Source of the DNA: Pantoea sp. SoEX
Lineage (GTDB): Bacteria > Pseudomonadota > Gammaproteobacteria > Enterobacterales > Enterobacteriaceae
Direction of reading: 5' to 3'
DNA length: 64,000 nt
NCBI RefSeq assembly: GCF_009829945.1
Contig: NZ_SZZT01000005.1
Location: forward strand, 1-64,000
The translations under genes were made by a program, and so were the position numbers. This document shows, piece by piece, positions 18,046 to 29,652 of this stretch. Position 1 is the first letter of the stretch. Every line of letters begins with the position of its first letter. The notes below the pieces were generated by a model. It did not search any database, was not told the origin of the DNA, and was given only the letters and a program-made list of their open reading frames with translations.

Positions 18046-19803
18046 CTATTGATTAATAGAATTTTTCTTGGCTTGTTGAAATTGATACATTTGCGAGTAA
18101 TATCCTTTATTTGATATCAATTTTTTATGATTGCCTTCTTCAATTATTTTACCTTGATATAGAACTAATATATTATCAGCTTTTACTATAGTAGAAAATC
18201 TATGAGCTATTACTATTAATGTAGTATTATGACGTAATTCATTTAAAATTTTCTGAATTGCTTGCTCGGTACCAGAATCGATATTTGCAGTAGCTTCATC
18301 TAAAATAATAATTTTAGGTAATTCTACTAATACTCTTGCTAAAGAAAGTAATTGTTTTTGTCCCGATGATAAATTGCTGCCCTGTTCACCCAATTTTGTA
18401 TGAATACCATGCGACATGGAATTAACTAAACTTATTAATTGTACTTGTTCTAATACTTGCCAAATTATTCGTTCTTTAATTTTCCTACCTAAACTTATAT
18501 TTACTAATAAAGAATCTGCTAAAATTACTGGTTCTTGTTGAACCATAGCTATTCCATTCCTGAGTACACTATGTGTCAATTGATTAATAGGACGATTGTC
18601 AAAATAAATGTTCCCACTAGTAATAGGATAGTAACCCATTAGAAGATTTGCAAGAGTACTTTTTCCACTACCAGTGTATCCTACAATGCCAACAAAATTA
18701 CAAGAAGGAATATTTACATTAATATCAATTAAAATATTACGTTTTTTATCGTAAGAAAAATTTAATTTATCTAATATAATACTTCCTGAAGTTAATGGAA
18801 GATTATCTATTCCATATTTTTGTTTGTTAGAATCCATTAATTCAAAAATACGTTCTCCAGAAACAATCGCTTGCTGTATAACTGGTTGTTGAGCAGCAAA
18901 TTGAACTAATGGTTCATTTAATCTACTTAAATATGTTATAAATGCGTAAAGCACACCTATTTTAAAAATATTGTTTATATATAAATTAAATAATATTAAT
19001 AATCCACATAATATTAAAGTAGACAATAAATTTAGTAATGGTCTAAGTAAACAGCCGTCTAAACGCAGTGTTTGCATTCTAGCTAAATAATGTAATCTAC
19101 TAATTTTTTTAATTTTTTTGCGGAAACGTTCTTGTTGCCTAAATTGTTGTATTACATTCATACCATTTATTGCTTCGTTAAAACTATTATTTATATCAGC
19201 TAGATAATTTTTTACCTGTCTAGTAATTGGTGTACTATAATGTTGGTATATTATTATTATTATTAATACCATTGGAAATAAAAGCATTGCTAATAATGCC
19301 ATTCTCCAATCTAATATTAACATTGCAACTACCATTGTAACAATTAAAATTGTACTTCTTAAAACTGTCGCAAATACTGTAACATATAAATCTTTAATAA
19401 CTTCAGTATCATTAGTTATCCGTGATATTATTTGGCCTATGGGTTTTTTGTCATAAAGACCAATTGGTTGATATAAAGCAACTTCCATTAAATCTGTTCG
19501 CAGTTTTTGAATTACATTAATAGAAACTATATTAAAGAAAAAAACTTGCCAATAATGTAAAAAAGCAGCTAATAGTTGCAAAACTATAACAACACCTATC
19601 AGACATTTAAATAATGTTCCTGGTATTTGGTGTTTTGATACTAAATGATCTATGAAATAAGTAATTAATAAAGGACCACTAACTTCAATAATCACAGCAA
19701 CCCATAGCATACCTATAGCAAATAATAAATATCTTTTCCAAGGCTTACCATAATGTAATAAACGATTCAAAACTAGCCACCAATTTTGTTGTGATTTATT
19801 CAT
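18046..19803 (-). CDS. mdlB: ABC half-transporter MdlB (multidrug-exporter type)
   Basis: This is one half of a heterodimeric inner-membrane ABC exporter. Six membrane segments fill the first 310 residues, then a nucleotide-binding domain with Walker A GYTGSGKST, signature LSSGQKQLLSLAR and Walker B IIILDEATA. Length is 585 residues against 593 in E. coli. It follows mdlA by only 11 bp, so the two are one operon; the glnK-amtB genes that follow in E. coli are missing. The transported substrate is unknown; in symbionts MdlAB is often one of very few exporters kept. Confidence 0.95.
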   Translation of the reverse strand: MNKSQQNWWLVLNRLLHYGKPWKRYLLFAIGMLWVAVIIEVSGPLLITYFIDHLVSKHQIPGTLFKCLIGVVIVLQLLAAFLHYWQVFFFNIVSINVIQKLRTDLMEVALYQPIGLYDKKPIGQIISRITNDTEVIKDLYVTVFATVLRSTILIVTMVVAMLILDWRMALLAMLLFPMVLIIIIIYQHYSTPITRQVKNYLADINNSFNEAINGMNVIQQFRQQERFRKKIKKISRLHYLARMQTLRLDGCLLRPLLNLLSTLILCGLLILFNLYINNIFKIGVLYAFITYLSRLNEPLVQFAAQQPVIQQAIVSGERIFELMDSNKQKYGIDNLPLTSGSIILDKLNFSYDKKRNILIDINVNIPSCNFVGIVGYTGSGKSTLANLLMGYYPITSGNIYFDNRPINQLTHSVLRNGIAMVQQEPVILADSLLVNISLGRKIKERIIWQVLEQVQLISLVNSMSHGIHTKLGEQGSNLSSGQKQLLSLARVLVELPKIIILDEATANIDSGTEQAIQKILNELRHNTTLIVIAHRFSTIVKADNILVLYQGKIIEEGNHKKLISNKGYYSQMYQFQQAKKNSINQ

Positions 19804-19814
19804 TCAGCACCTCT

Positions 19815-21572
19815 TTAATATTTTTTTATATATAGCGCTGTTTCTAACTGTTGATAGCGATACATATCTTGATACCAACCAGGTTTTTTTATTAGTTTAT
19901 TATGTTTGCCACGGTTTAATATTTTACCATCATTTAAAACTAGAATTTCATCTGCTTCATTAAGAGATGATAAATGGTTTGTAATCATAATTAATGTATG
20001 ATTGTTAATCCAATTTCTTAAATTGTTTAAAATTTGATTTTCAGTAGCACTATCAATTGCCGATAAAGCATCATCTAAAATTAAAATTTCAGAATCTATT
20101 AGTAAAGCTCTAGCTAGAGTGATACGCTGTCTTTGTCCTCCTGATAACATTGTACCTCTTTCTCCGACTTCTGTTTGGTAACCTTTTGTTAAAAGCAATA
20201 TATCATTATGTACACAAGCCATTTTTGAAACATATTCTATTTCTTTTTGATCAGCATCTGGTTTTCCTAAAGTGATATTATTTATTACCGTATCAGAAAA
20301 AAGAAAAGGAATTTGATTAACTACTGCTAATCTACTACGCCAATTATCTAAACTTAAATTTTTTAATGATATACCGTGATAAAGTATTTCACCTTTTTCA
20401 ATATCGAAATATCTTTGAATTAAACTAATTAAAGTACTTTTGCCGCTTCCAGTTGGACCACATATACCCAATATTTTCCCTGGTTCTAGATGGAAATTTA
20501 TATTTTCTAGAACTAAATCTGAGCTATTAGGATAATAAAATTTATTTATTGAAACCTTTAAATTTCCTGGATGATAAGGTAAAATGTAATCATTACTGTT
20601 ATCATTTTTTACAGAACATTTTTCTAATAGCACTTTATTAATTCTATTCCATGAAGCATTTCCCCGTTCCACAATATTAAAAGTCCAAGCTAATGCTAAC
20701 ATTGGCCAAATCATCAAACCAAGATACATTATAAATCTAGTTAGTTGTCCTAAAGTCATTTGATTATGCCATACTAACCAACTTCCAAAACCTACTGCTA
20801 ATATATTTGATATTCCTATAGAAATATAAATTGTAGGATCAAATTTTGCATCAACTTTAGTAACACCAATATTTTTCTTGCTATTATCCTGTGCTATTTT
20901 TATAAACTGACTTAATTGAGTTTGTTCTATACCGAATGCTTTGATCATACGAATGCTAGTAATACTTTCCTGTATATAATTATTAAGAATAGAAAAAGAT
21001 GATTGAGCTGTTTTGACACTATGATGCAACTTTTCACCATAATAACGTATAAAATAAGCCATAAGTGGCATAGGAACAAGTGATATCAAAGTTAATTGCC
21101 AATCTATTTGTACACTCATAGTTATCAGCACTATTGAACTCATGACTATAGAATCCACTAATGTTAATACTCCTTCACCTGCTGCAAACACCACACAATC
21201 TACATCATGTGTAACTCTAGCTACAAGATCTCCAGTACGATAACTTAAGTAAAAAGCTTTTTGTTGTATACTTAACTGTTGATAAAAATTATCTCTTAGT
21301 TCAATTGCTAATTTATAAGATGCACCAAATAATAAAATACGCCATGCATACCTCAAAATATAAATTATAATTGCAGTAATTAATATAACAATTACCCACA
21401 TACATATATCTTTATTAGTCATATTGTTATAGGTAACTCCATCTATTAAAATTCCTACTACATACGGAGGTAATAATTGCATAATAGCAATAATAACTAA
21501 TATAGTAATTGCACCCAAATATCTTTTCCATTCACGGAAAAAATACCAACTTAATTTAATAAATAATCGCAC
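19815..21572 (-). CDS. mdlA: ABC half-transporter MdlA (multidrug-exporter type)
   Basis: MdlA is the partner of MdlB. The 585-residue protein has six hydrophobic segments followed by an ATPase domain with Walker A GPTGSGKST, the signature LSGGQRQRITLAR and Walker B ILILDDALS. The Asp in place of Glu in the last motif is notable: the residue after Walker B Asp is the usual catalytic Glu, here DD, so this half may be the weak ATPase site of the heterodimer while MdlB (DE) is the active one. It is the promoter-proximal gene of the pair. Confidence 0.95.
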   Translation of the reverse strand: MRLFIKLSWYFFREWKRYLGAITILVIIAIMQLLPPYVVGILIDGVTYNNMTNKDICMWVIVILITAIIIYILRYAWRILLFGASYKLAIELRDNFYQQLSIQQKAFYLSYRTGDLVARVTHDVDCVVFAAGEGVLTLVDSIVMSSIVLITMSVQIDWQLTLISLVPMPLMAYFIRYYGEKLHHSVKTAQSSFSILNNYIQESITSIRMIKAFGIEQTQLSQFIKIAQDNSKKNIGVTKVDAKFDPTIYISIGISNILAVGFGSWLVWHNQMTLGQLTRFIMYLGLMIWPMLALAWTFNIVERGNASWNRINKVLLEKCSVKNDNSNDYILPYHPGNLKVSINKFYYPNSSDLVLENINFHLEPGKILGICGPTGSGKSTLISLIQRYFDIEKGEILYHGISLKNLSLDNWRSRLAVVNQIPFLFSDTVINNITLGKPDADQKEIEYVSKMACVHNDILLLTKGYQTEVGERGTMLSGGQRQRITLARALLIDSEILILDDALSAIDSATENQILNNLRNWINNHTLIMITNHLSSLNEADEILVLNDGKILNRGKHNKLIKKPGWYQDMYRYQQLETALYIKKY

Positions 21573-21887
21573 AAAATTATTCTCGTTTTTTTATATACTT
21601 AAAATAGGATAACAAATTAATTTATATATTTTAAATATATTAATTAGATAAAATTAACTAATAAAACATAAGATATATTTCAATAAATTTAAGAAGATTA
21701 TAAATCTATAAGGTAGGTATTTTATAAAATTAAGAACATTCTAGTAATATAATTTTTTATTAAAAAAATATAAATTTTTGTTATTTTATTATAAAATTAG
21801 TAATTCTTATTATGAATACTTGATTAAGATCACTACATATTTTAATATAAAAAATCTTAATACTATTACTATATTAGGATTTTCATT
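21573..21887. other. Intergenic between divergent mdlA and queC
   Basis: A 315-bp A/T-rich spacer that must hold the promoters of the divergent mdlAB and queC units. I see no open frame or RNA gene, and no trace of the E. coli genes decR, cof or ybaE. Confidence 0.45.
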
Positions 21888-22583
21888 ATGAAACGAGCTG
21901 TTATTGTATTTAGTGGGGGACAAGATTCCACCACTTGTCTTATACAAGCATTACATAAATATGATGAAATTCATTGTATAACATTCAATTATCAGCAACG
22001 TCATCGAGAAGAAATCAACATTGCTTCTCAATTAGCTTCTGAATTAAAAGTACATACACATAAAATAATAGATATCAGTATGCTAAATGAATTAGCTATC
22101 AGTAGTTTGACACGCAGTAATATACCAGTTACAAATCATAAATATAATACCGATGATCTTCCTAATACATTTGTACCAGGAAGAAATATTCTTTTTTTAA
22201 CTTTATCTTCAATATATGCTTATAAAATTAAAGCTAAAATTATAATTTCTGGAATTTGTGAAACAGATTTTTCTGGTTATCCCGATTGTCGAGAAGAATT
22301 TATAAAATCATTTAATAGATCTGTAAATCTAGGAATGAATAGTAATATTATTTTTAAAACTCCACTAATGAAATTGACCAAAGCTGAAATATGGGCTTTA
22401 GCTGATTATTGGGATTGTTTTTTATTAATAAAAGAGAAGACTTTAACATGTTATAATGGAATAATTGGAGATGGTTGTGGCTACTGTTATTCATGTTACT
22501 TGCGCTCTAAAGGACTTAGTACATATCTTAAAAATAGAAAAAGTACATTAAAAAAAATAAAATTAAAAAATAATTTTAAATAG
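21888..22583 (+). CDS. queC: 7-cyano-7-deazaguanine synthase
   Basis: QueC converts 7-carboxy-7-deazaguanine to preQ0 with ATP and ammonia, in queuosine synthesis. The 231-residue protein has the PP-loop FSGGQDSTT near residue 8 and the C-terminal zinc cysteines in [16 protein letters not shown]. Later steps in the pathway, tgt and queA, are at 47309-49537, so queuosine modification of tRNA is likely retained. It converges with ppiD, leaving 46 bp between them. Confidence 0.95.
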   Translation: MKRAVIVFSGGQDSTTCLIQALHKYDEIHCITFNYQQRHREEINIASQLASELKVHTHKIIDISMLNELAISSLTRSNIPVTNHKYNTDDLPNTFVPGRNILFLTLSSIYAYKIKAKIIISGICETDFSGYPDCREEFIKSFNRSVNLGMNSNIIFKTPLMKLTKAEIWALADYWDCFLLIKEKTLTCYNGIIGDGCGYCYSCYLRSKGLSTYLKNRKSTLKKIKLKNNFK

Positions 22584-22629
22584 TTTATAATTACGACAAT
22601 CAACCAATATCTATAAAGTAAATAAATTA

Positions 22630-24483
22630 TTATATTATTTTATGCCTATATTTTATTGATGAACTTTTAGACAAATTATCTAATAACATTTTTAGTATCA
22701 TTTGAGAATTATTCTTTATCATTATACTAAATAATGCATTTAACCTATCTTTTGGCATATGATACGGAATTACCTTGTTTAACATAACTATTACTAAATT
22801 ACCTTGAAGATCTTCGGTTACGCCCCAAGAAAATTCACCTTTTTTATATGGACCTTGAAGGCTAAATGCCATTTGATTTATAGGATTTTGAATATCATCA
22901 CTACGGCTAATTATTGTATTTTTACTCAACAATATTCCTATAGAAGCTAAAGCTTTTTGTTTATCTTTAGCTTTCATTATTTTATCAGCTTGTAACTTAG
23001 CTTGCTGACGTGCTTTATCCATCTTAAGCATGTTTATTATCTGTGATTGAACTTTTTTTATAGGTTTTATAGTTTCTTTTTTATGATTATCCATATGAAC
23101 AACTATTGAATGAATATCATCTAGTTTAATCACATCGGAATTATTACCTACACTTAGTTTACCACTATATAAAGTTTCTTTTATAACATTAAAATCAAGG
23201 TCTTTAGGTATATTATTAATATTAAACCAACCAGTTTTAATTTTTTTAACACCAGATACTATTTCAGCATCTTTAAGAGAATTATTATTGTGCAGTACAG
23301 CTGAACTAACTTTTTGATTAAGTTCACTAAAAAGATTTGTGATATTTTTTTTACGTATTTTCTTAATAATAATATTATGAACTTCTGATAACGATTTAAT
23401 TCTGCCAGGCATAATATCTTCTAAATATACAATTATAAAACCTTTAGATGTACTTATTATATCGGATATTTGTCCTTTTTTCTTAAGTCTAGAATTTTTT
23501 ATTTCGTTTGGTATATTTGTAATATCTATCCATCCTATATCTCCTCCTTTGCTAGAAGAAATTGGATCTATAGACATATTTCGAGCTAATTTAGAAAAAG
23601 ATATTCCTTTGTTTAATTGATCTAAAACTTTTTTAGCATCTGTCTTAGTTTTAGTCTGAATGATTCTATAACGATTTAGAGGTTTAATATAATATTCACT
23701 TTTATGATTTTGATACCATTTATTAATATCGGATTCACTAATAGATTGTTTTATTTTATTAGCGTTAAGTTTTATATAGCTAATACGAAATTTTTCTGGT
23801 ATTAAAAAATTATTTTTGTATTGTTGATAATATTGACTTATTTCATCATCATTTGTAGTTTGTTTTTTAGCTAATGAATGTATATTTATAATTGCTTTAC
23901 GGATAGATCTTTTCTGAGAAATTAAATCAGCCAATTTATTAATTTCATTAGGTAATACAAAATCGCTATTTACTATAGTAGTAATTAGATGTTGCACGGA
24001 AAGTTCTTTACGTAATAATGTTACATATTGATTAGCAGTTAGTCCTATTTTATTTAGAACATTATTATACTGTTTATTATCAAATACCCCTTTAACTTGA
24101 AAATAATTTTGATTAAAAATCACTTCTTTAAGCTGATTATCACTGATACTTAAATTTAAATTATTAACATAACTACGCAACAATGATTTATCAATTAAAT
24201 AAACTAAAGATTGTTGACGCAATTGACGCATATAAATTTCATTTTGTAACATTTTTTGAAAATTATTACCTAAAGACTGTTGTTGATGTTCAATAGCATC
24301 ACTTAATGCTTGGTCTAATTCAGCATTGGTGATTTTCTCTCCGTTAACTTGAACTAAATAATCTCGTTTGTTGTTACCGACTATATATGTACCAATGCTA
24401 GTTAAAATAAACAATAAAATAGTTACACTCAAAATAACTTTAATAAGAAATGAATTAAATAATGTACGAAAACTACTAATCAT
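22630..24483 (-). CDS. ppiD: Periplasmic folding chaperone PpiD (SurA-like)
   Basis: PpiD is a membrane-anchored periplasmic chaperone that sits near the SecYEG exit and helps newly secreted proteins. The 617 residues (623 in E. coli) include one N-terminal hydrophobic anchor around residues 12-35, a SurA_N-like region and one parvulin domain near 265-355 with the family sequence SKGGDIGWI. The protein is lysine-rich and more divergent than its neighbours. It is downstream of hupB, as in E. coli, and its presence suits a cell that still exports proteins through Sec. Confidence 0.93.
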   Translation of the reverse strand: MISSFRTLFNSFLIKVILSVTILLFILTSIGTYIVGNNKRDYLVQVNGEKITNAELDQALSDAIEHQQQSLGNNFQKMLQNEIYMRQLRQQSLVYLIDKSLLRSYVNNLNLSISDNQLKEVIFNQNYFQVKGVFDNKQYNNVLNKIGLTANQYVTLLRKELSVQHLITTIVNSDFVLPNEINKLADLISQKRSIRKAIINIHSLAKKQTTNDDEISQYYQQYKNNFLIPEKFRISYIKLNANKIKQSISESDINKWYQNHKSEYYIKPLNRYRIIQTKTKTDAKKVLDQLNKGISFSKLARNMSIDPISSSKGGDIGWIDITNIPNEIKNSRLKKKGQISDIISTSKGFIIVYLEDIMPGRIKSLSEVHNIIIKKIRKKNITNLFSELNQKVSSAVLHNNNSLKDAEIVSGVKKIKTGWFNINNIPKDLDFNVIKETLYSGKLSVGNNSDVIKLDDIHSIVVHMDNHKKETIKPIKKVQSQIINMLKMDKARQQAKLQADKIMKAKDKQKALASIGILLSKNTIISRSDDIQNPINQMAFSLQGPYKKGEFSWGVTEDLQGNLVIVMLNKVIPYHMPKDRLNALFSIMIKNNSQMILKMLLDNLSKSSSIKYRHKII

Positions 24484-24596
24484 ATTATAATAAAACTCAA
24501 TAAAATACAGGGTTAGAAATTTGCCATTAATAATATAAAAATACTATTTTGGTTTATAAAAATCAACAAAATAAAACTTTATTTATACTACTAACA

Positions 24597-24869
24597 TTAA
24601 TTAATAGAGTTTTTTAACGTTTTACCTGCACGAAAACCTGGTATTTTTCCAGCTGGTATATTTATTTCTTGACCAGTTTGAGGATTTCTACCTACACGAG
24701 CAGCACGATTTCGTACAGAAAAAGTACCAAAACCTACTATTACAACATCATCTCCTCTCTTTAGCGCAGATGAAATAGAACCAGTAAATGCATTTAAGAC
24801 ACGACCAACCACTGCTTTAGGAATAGAAGAATCTAAAGCAATTTGATTAATTAATTGTGATTTATTCAC
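24597..24869 (-). CDS. hupB: DNA-binding protein HU-beta
   Basis: HU is the most abundant nucleoid protein; it bends DNA without sequence specificity. The 90-residue protein begins [11 protein letters not shown] and has the DNA-clasping beta arm with the typical Arg- and Pro-containing segment [12 protein letters not shown]. Length equals E. coli HupB. It lies 122 bp downstream of lon on the same strand, as in E. coli; an AGGAGC site precedes the start. Confidence 0.96.
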   Translation of the reverse strand: MNKSQLINQIALDSSIPKAVVGRVLNAFTGSISSALKRGDDVVIVGFGTFSVRNRAARVGRNPQTGQEINIPAGKIPGFRAGKTLKNSIN

Positions 24870-24991
24870 CTTTAAAAGCTCCTCTTTAATATAAATAAAA
24901 CAATATTATTAAAAATAAATACTCAACAGCAAAATTTATATTTATTGAAGCACATAATAACAATATTTTTTTAAGATATTATCTAATTCAA

Positions 24992-27328
24992 TTATATGCT
25001 ATAAAGCTGATTTTCTAAAGCTAGTTTCAGTACTTCTTCGATTCGTTTTACCGGATAAATATTTAAGTTGGAAATTATATTTTTAGGTATTTCTTGCAAA
25101 TCACGTTTATTTTCATCTGGAATTAGTACTGTTTTAATATAACCCCGATGTGCAGCTAATAGCTTTTCTTTCAAACCTCCAATAGGTAATACTTGACCAC
25201 GTAAAGTAATTTCTCCAGTCATTGCTAAATTAGAGCGAACTGGATTACAGGTTAAACAAGATACTAATGCAGTACACATAGCAATTCCAGCACTAGGACC
25301 ATCTTTCGGTGTAGCACCTTCTGGAACATGAACATGAATATCACTCTTTTCATAAAAATCAGAATTGATACCTAATTTTTCAGCACGAGCCCGTACTACA
25401 GTTAGTGCTGCTTGAATAGACTCTTGCATAACTTCTCCTAAAGAACCAGTATAGGTAAGTTTCCCTTTACCAGGAATACATGCTGTTTCTATTGTAAGCA
25501 AATCTCCTCCTACCTCAGTCCAAGCTAATCCAGTAACTTGACCAATCCTATTTTTATTATCAACTTTACCGTAATCGAATCGACGTACTCCTAAAAAATC
25601 ATCAAGATTTTCTATACTAATTGAAACATTATTCTTTTTTTTATCAATTAATAATAATTTCACAGTTTTACGACATAATTTAGAAATTTCACGTTCTAAA
25701 TTACGTACACCAGCTTCACGAGTATAATATCTAATAATTCCTAAAAAAGCATCATCTGTAATAGTTATTTCTCTTAATTTAAGTGCATTACAGCTAATTT
25801 GTTTTGGTAAAAGATACTTTTTTGCTATATTTAATTTTTCATCTTCTGTATAACCGGAAAGACGAATTACTTCCATACGATCTAATAGAGGTGAGGGAAT
25901 ATTCATTGAATTAGAAGTAGCTATAAACATTACTTCAGAAAGATCATAATCTACTTCTAAATAATGATCGTTAAAAGAAACATTTTGTTCTGGATCAAGA
26001 ACTTCTAGTAAAGCAGAAGATGGATCGCCACGCATATCAGATGACATTTTATCAATTTCATCTAATAAAAAAAGTGGGTTTTTTACTTTTATTTTAGCCA
26101 TCTTTTGTATTATTTTTCCTGGCATAGAACCGATATAAGTACGTCTATGTCCCCTAATCTCTGCTTCATCACGTACTCCGCCAAGCGCCATTCTAATGTA
26201 TTTTCGACCAGTAGCTCTAGCAATAGATTGCCCTAAAGATGTTTTCCCTACTCCTGGAGGTCCTACTAAACACAATATAGGTCCTTTAATCTTATTAATT
26301 CTGCTCTGTACTGCAAGGTATTCTAAAATTCTTTCTTTAACACGCTCTAAACCGTAATGATCTATATCCAATATTTGCTGAGCTTCACATAAGTCCTTCT
26401 TTACCTTACTTCTCTTGTACCAAGGAACTTGAATCATCCAATCAATAAAGCTACGTACTACTGTTGCTTCTGCAGACATTGGGGACATCATTTTTAATTT
26501 TTGTAATTCAGATTCAGTTTTATCTCTTGCTTCTGTTGTCATTTTTGAAATTTTAATTTTTTTCTTTATAATTTCATATTCATCTGGTGATTCATCCATT
26601 TCACCTAATTCTTTTTGAATTGCTTTCATTTGTTCATTTAAGTAATATTCTCTCTGACTTTTTTCCATCTGTTTCTTAACTCTATTTCTAATTCTTTTTT
26701 CTACTTGCATTAAATCTATTTCAGATTCCATCATAGCCATAAGGTATTCTAACCGTTCATTTACATCTGACATTTCAAGAACTGACTGTTTATCTCCTAA
26801 TTTTAATGGAATATGTGCAGCTACAGTATCTGCTAGACGCGCTGCATCTTCTATATTATTTAAAGAAGTCAAAACTTCAGGTGGAATTTTTTTGTTTAGT
26901 TTTATATAACCTTCAAATTGATTAATTGCTGTACGGATTAGTACTGCTTGCTCTCTATCTTCAATTTTAGGTGAAATTAAATACTCCGCTTCGGCAACAA
27001 AATGATCACCTTTATCAGCTAATGTTTTTATATAAGCACGTTGTAAACCTTCAACTAAAACTTTAACTGTTCCATCAGGCAATTTCAACATTTGTAATAC
27101 TGATGATACAGTTCCTACTGAAAAGAGATCATTAATTCCAGGCTCATCTGTTGATGCTTCTTTTTGTGCTACTAACATAATAGTTTTGTCCTGATCCATT
27201 GCAGCTTCTAAGCATCTAATTGATTTTTCCCTTCCAACAAATAGTGGAATTACCATATGTGGGTATACTACAACATCCCGCAAAGGTAATACGGGTATTT
27301 CAATACATTTAGAACGCTCAGGATTCAT
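24992..27328 (-). CDS. lon: ATP-dependent protease Lon
   Basis: Lon degrades misfolded and regulatory proteins. The 778 residues (784 in E. coli) comprise the N-terminal substrate domain, a coiled helical region, an AAA+ module with Walker [10 protein letters not shown] near residue 355 and DEIDKM Walker B, and a C-terminal Ser-Lys protease with the catalytic serine in [10 protein letters not shown] and the lysine in [13 protein letters not shown]. It lies between clpX and hupB on one strand, as in E. coli. A sequence matching a sigma-32 heat-shock promoter is found about 90 bp upstream. Confidence 0.97.
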   Translation of the reverse strand: MNPERSKCIEIPVLPLRDVVVYPHMVIPLFVGREKSIRCLEAAMDQDKTIMLVAQKEASTDEPGINDLFSVGTVSSVLQMLKLPDGTVKVLVEGLQRAYIKTLADKGDHFVAEAEYLISPKIEDREQAVLIRTAINQFEGYIKLNKKIPPEVLTSLNNIEDAARLADTVAAHIPLKLGDKQSVLEMSDVNERLEYLMAMMESEIDLMQVEKRIRNRVKKQMEKSQREYYLNEQMKAIQKELGEMDESPDEYEIIKKKIKISKMTTEARDKTESELQKLKMMSPMSAEATVVRSFIDWMIQVPWYKRSKVKKDLCEAQQILDIDHYGLERVKERILEYLAVQSRINKIKGPILCLVGPPGVGKTSLGQSIARATGRKYIRMALGGVRDEAEIRGHRRTYIGSMPGKIIQKMAKIKVKNPLFLLDEIDKMSSDMRGDPSSALLEVLDPEQNVSFNDHYLEVDYDLSEVMFIATSNSMNIPSPLLDRMEVIRLSGYTEDEKLNIAKKYLLPKQISCNALKLREITITDDAFLGIIRYYTREAGVRNLEREISKLCRKTVKLLLIDKKKNNVSISIENLDDFLGVRRFDYGKVDNKNRIGQVTGLAWTEVGGDLLTIETACIPGKGKLTYTGSLGEVMQESIQAALTVVRARAEKLGINSDFYEKSDIHVHVPEGATPKDGPSAGIAMCTALVSCLTCNPVRSNLAMTGEITLRGQVLPIGGLKEKLLAAHRGYIKTVLIPDENKRDLQEIPKNIISNLNIYPVKRIEEVLKLALENQLYSI

Positions 27329-27416
27329 GCATCTCTCTCTTAATTCTAAATCTGTGTTGGATAGAACTAAATTTTAGTTTATATAAATTTTTGTTTAAAA
27401 ATTACAGATATTAATC

Positions 27417-27443
27417 ATATGGGGATGATTGTCACACATTCAA
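27417..27443 (-). promoter_or_regulatory. Probable sigma-32 heat-shock promoter of lon
   Basis: On the minus strand TTGAA (27443-27439) is followed after 14 bases by CCCCATAT (27424-27417), matching the sigma-32 consensus CTTGAA-N13-15-CCCCATNT. The E. coli lon promoter has, as I recall, almost the same boxes. In such A/T-rich surroundings the CCCC run stands out and is unlikely to survive without selection. Confidence 0.7.
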
Positions 27444-27494
27444 TATTAATATAATTAACAAAAAAACTATTAATTATAGTTTAATTTTACGAAT

Positions 27495-28793
27495 TTAAAT
27501 CAATGCTGTATTTTTTTCTTTATTAGATTCTTGACAATCAGAATTAACGTAAACTAAAGTTGGTTTAGATTTTCCTTCAATTACTAATTCATCAATTAAT
27601 ACTTTACCTATTCCTTTCATTGAAGGTAAGCTATACATAGTATCTAATAATATATCTTCAATGATAGAACGTAAACCACGAGCCCCTGTTTTATGTATTA
27701 TAGCTTTTTTAGCTATAGCACTTAATGCATTATTGTGGAATTTAAGTTCAACCCCTTCTAATTGAAATAAAGTCTGATATTGTTTAGTTAGAGCATTTTT
27801 GGGTTTATGTAAAATTTCAATTAAAGTTTCTTCATTGAGTTCATTTAAAATTGTAATTACAGGCAAACGACCTATAAATTCAGGAATTAATCCAAACTTA
27901 ATTAAATCTTCTGGTTGACATTGAGATAATAATTTACTTTCAGTAAAATTGTTAGATTTATTATTGATATCAGCAATAAAACCTATTTCTGAACCTATTT
28001 TGATACGTTGAGCAATAAATTTATCTAATCCAGCAAACGCACCTCCACAAATAAAAAGAATTTTTGAAGTGTCAATATACAAAAGTTCTTGTTGTGGATG
28101 TTTACGTCCCCCTTGAGGAGGTACAGCAGCCAATGTACCTTCAATTAATTTAAGAAGAGCTTGTTGAACTCCTTCTCCTGAAACATCTCTAGTTATAGAT
28201 GGATTATCAGACTTGCGAGAAATTTTATCAATTTCATCAATATATATAATACCGTTTTGTGCCTTCTTTATATCATAATTACATTGTTGCAATAATTTGT
28301 GTATAATATTTTCTACATCTTCTCCTACATAACCAGCTTCAGTTAATGTAGTTGCATCTGCTATAGTAAAAGGCACATTTAGAAGTTTAGCTAAAGTTTC
28401 TGCTAATAAGGTTTTTCCGCTCCCTGTTGGTCCTATAAGTAGTATATTGCTTTTCCCTAATTCAATATTATTATGCTTAATATTATTATGTAAACGCTTA
28501 TAATGATTATACACTGCTACAGCTAATACCTTTTTAGCTAATTCTTGACCTATTACATAATCATCAAGATAGCAACGGATATCATGTGGAGTAGGAATTT
28601 TACGTAATTCCTGTTCCTGTGAAACAACTTCCTTGCTACTATCTTCGTAAATAATATCTCTGCACATAAAAACGCATTCGTCACATATATAGACTGATGG
28701 TCCAGCAATTAATTTACGTACTTCTTGCTGATTTTTATCACAAAAAGAACAGCAAAGTAATTTATTTAAATTATCTTCATTTTTATCTATCAT
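27495..28793 (-). CDS. clpX: ClpXP protease ATPase subunit ClpX
   Basis: ClpX unfolds tagged proteins and feeds them to ClpP. The 432-residue protein has the N-terminal four-cysteine zinc domain (CSFC and CDECVFMC), Walker A GPTGSGKT near residue 120, Walker [10 protein letters not shown] and the IGF-type ClpP-binding loop (here IGFIAD around residue 275). Two ATG codons stand in tandem; I choose the second because it is seven bases from the AGGGG site and gives the usual MxDK beginning. Upstream of lon and downstream of clpP as in E. coli. Confidence 0.96.
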   Translation of the reverse strand: MIDKNEDNLNKLLCCSFCDKNQQEVRKLIAGPSVYICDECVFMCRDIIYEDSSKEVVSQEQELRKIPTPHDIRCYLDDYVIGQELAKKVLAVAVYNHYKRLHNNIKHNNIELGKSNILLIGPTGSGKTLLAETLAKLLNVPFTIADATTLTEAGYVGEDVENIIHKLLQQCNYDIKKAQNGIIYIDEIDKISRKSDNPSITRDVSGEGVQQALLKLIEGTLAAVPPQGGRKHPQQELLYIDTSKILFICGGAFAGLDKFIAQRIKIGSEIGFIADINNKSNNFTESKLLSQCQPEDLIKFGLIPEFIGRLPVITILNELNEETLIEILHKPKNALTKQYQTLFQLEGVELKFHNNALSAIAKKAIIHKTGARGLRSIIEDILLDTMYSLPSMKGIGKVLIDELVIEGKSKPTLVYVNSDCQESNKEKNTALI

Positions 28794-28943
28794 CATTCAA
28801 CCCCTTCTTTTATTTTTATATACTCTAGAAACCAGGTGAATGTATTTAACTAATTGGTTAAATTGATTTAATCTTTTTTTCTCCATTAAGATGTTTGTAA
28901 TGAAGGGTATAATTAAAAACAATTATAACAAAAATAATTTTTA

Positions 28944-29570
28944 TTAACGAGATGTTAAAATTGAATCTATAATTCCATATTTTAATGCTTCTTTTGCCGA
29001 TAAGAAATAATCACGTTCAGTATCATTTTCTATTTGTTCTAAAGATTTCCCAGTATGTTTAGCCAACAATTCATTCATGCATTGTTTTACTTTTAGAATT
29101 TCTCGTGCATGAATTTCAATATCTGTTGCTTGTCCTTGATATCCTCCAAGAGGTTGATGTATCATTACTCGTGAGTGAGGTAAACAAAAACGTTTTCCTT
29201 TAGTTCCTGCTGCTAATAAAAATGCACCCATTGAACACGCTTGACCAATACAAATAGTGCTAACATCTGGTTTAACAAATTTCATGGTATCATATATAGA
29301 CATTCCAGATGTAATGATTCCTCCTGGAGAATTAATATATATATTTATATCTTTTTCCGGATTTTCCGATTCTAAAAATAATATTTGAGCAACAATTAAG
29401 TTAGACATATAGTCTTCAACTTGTCCAGTTAGAAATATTACTCTTTCTTTTAACAAGCGAGAATATATATCGTAAGAACGTTCACCATGAGTGTTACGTT
29501 CAATTACCATTGGTATTAGAGTATTTTTTTGGCTGAAAATTTCATAACTATTGTTGCTATGTAATAACAC
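28944..29570 (-). CDS. clpP: ClpP serine protease subunit
   Basis: ClpP forms the double-ring proteolytic chamber used by ClpX. The 208 residues (207 in E. coli) contain the catalytic serine in [11 protein letters not shown], histidine in VMIHQPLGG and an aspartate further on. A short N-terminal propeptide before the mature LIPMVIER sequence is kept. It lies between tig and clpX on the same strand; the spacer to clpX is 150 bp. Confidence 0.97.
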   Translation of the reverse strand: MLLHSNNSYEIFSQKNTLIPMVIERNTHGERSYDIYSRLLKERVIFLTGQVEDYMSNLIVAQILFLESENPEKDINIYINSPGGIITSGMSIYDTMKFVKPDVSTICIGQACSMGAFLLAAGTKGKRFCLPHSRVMIHQPLGGYQGQATDIEIHAREILKVKQCMNELLAKHTGKSLEQIENDTERDYFLSAKEALKYGIIDSILTSR

Positions 29571-29652
29571 TGTTATCTCCTAACATAAAACATGAGATTA
29601 ATCTTATATTAATTTTTATGAATTAATTAAAAGTATATGAATTTATAAATCA

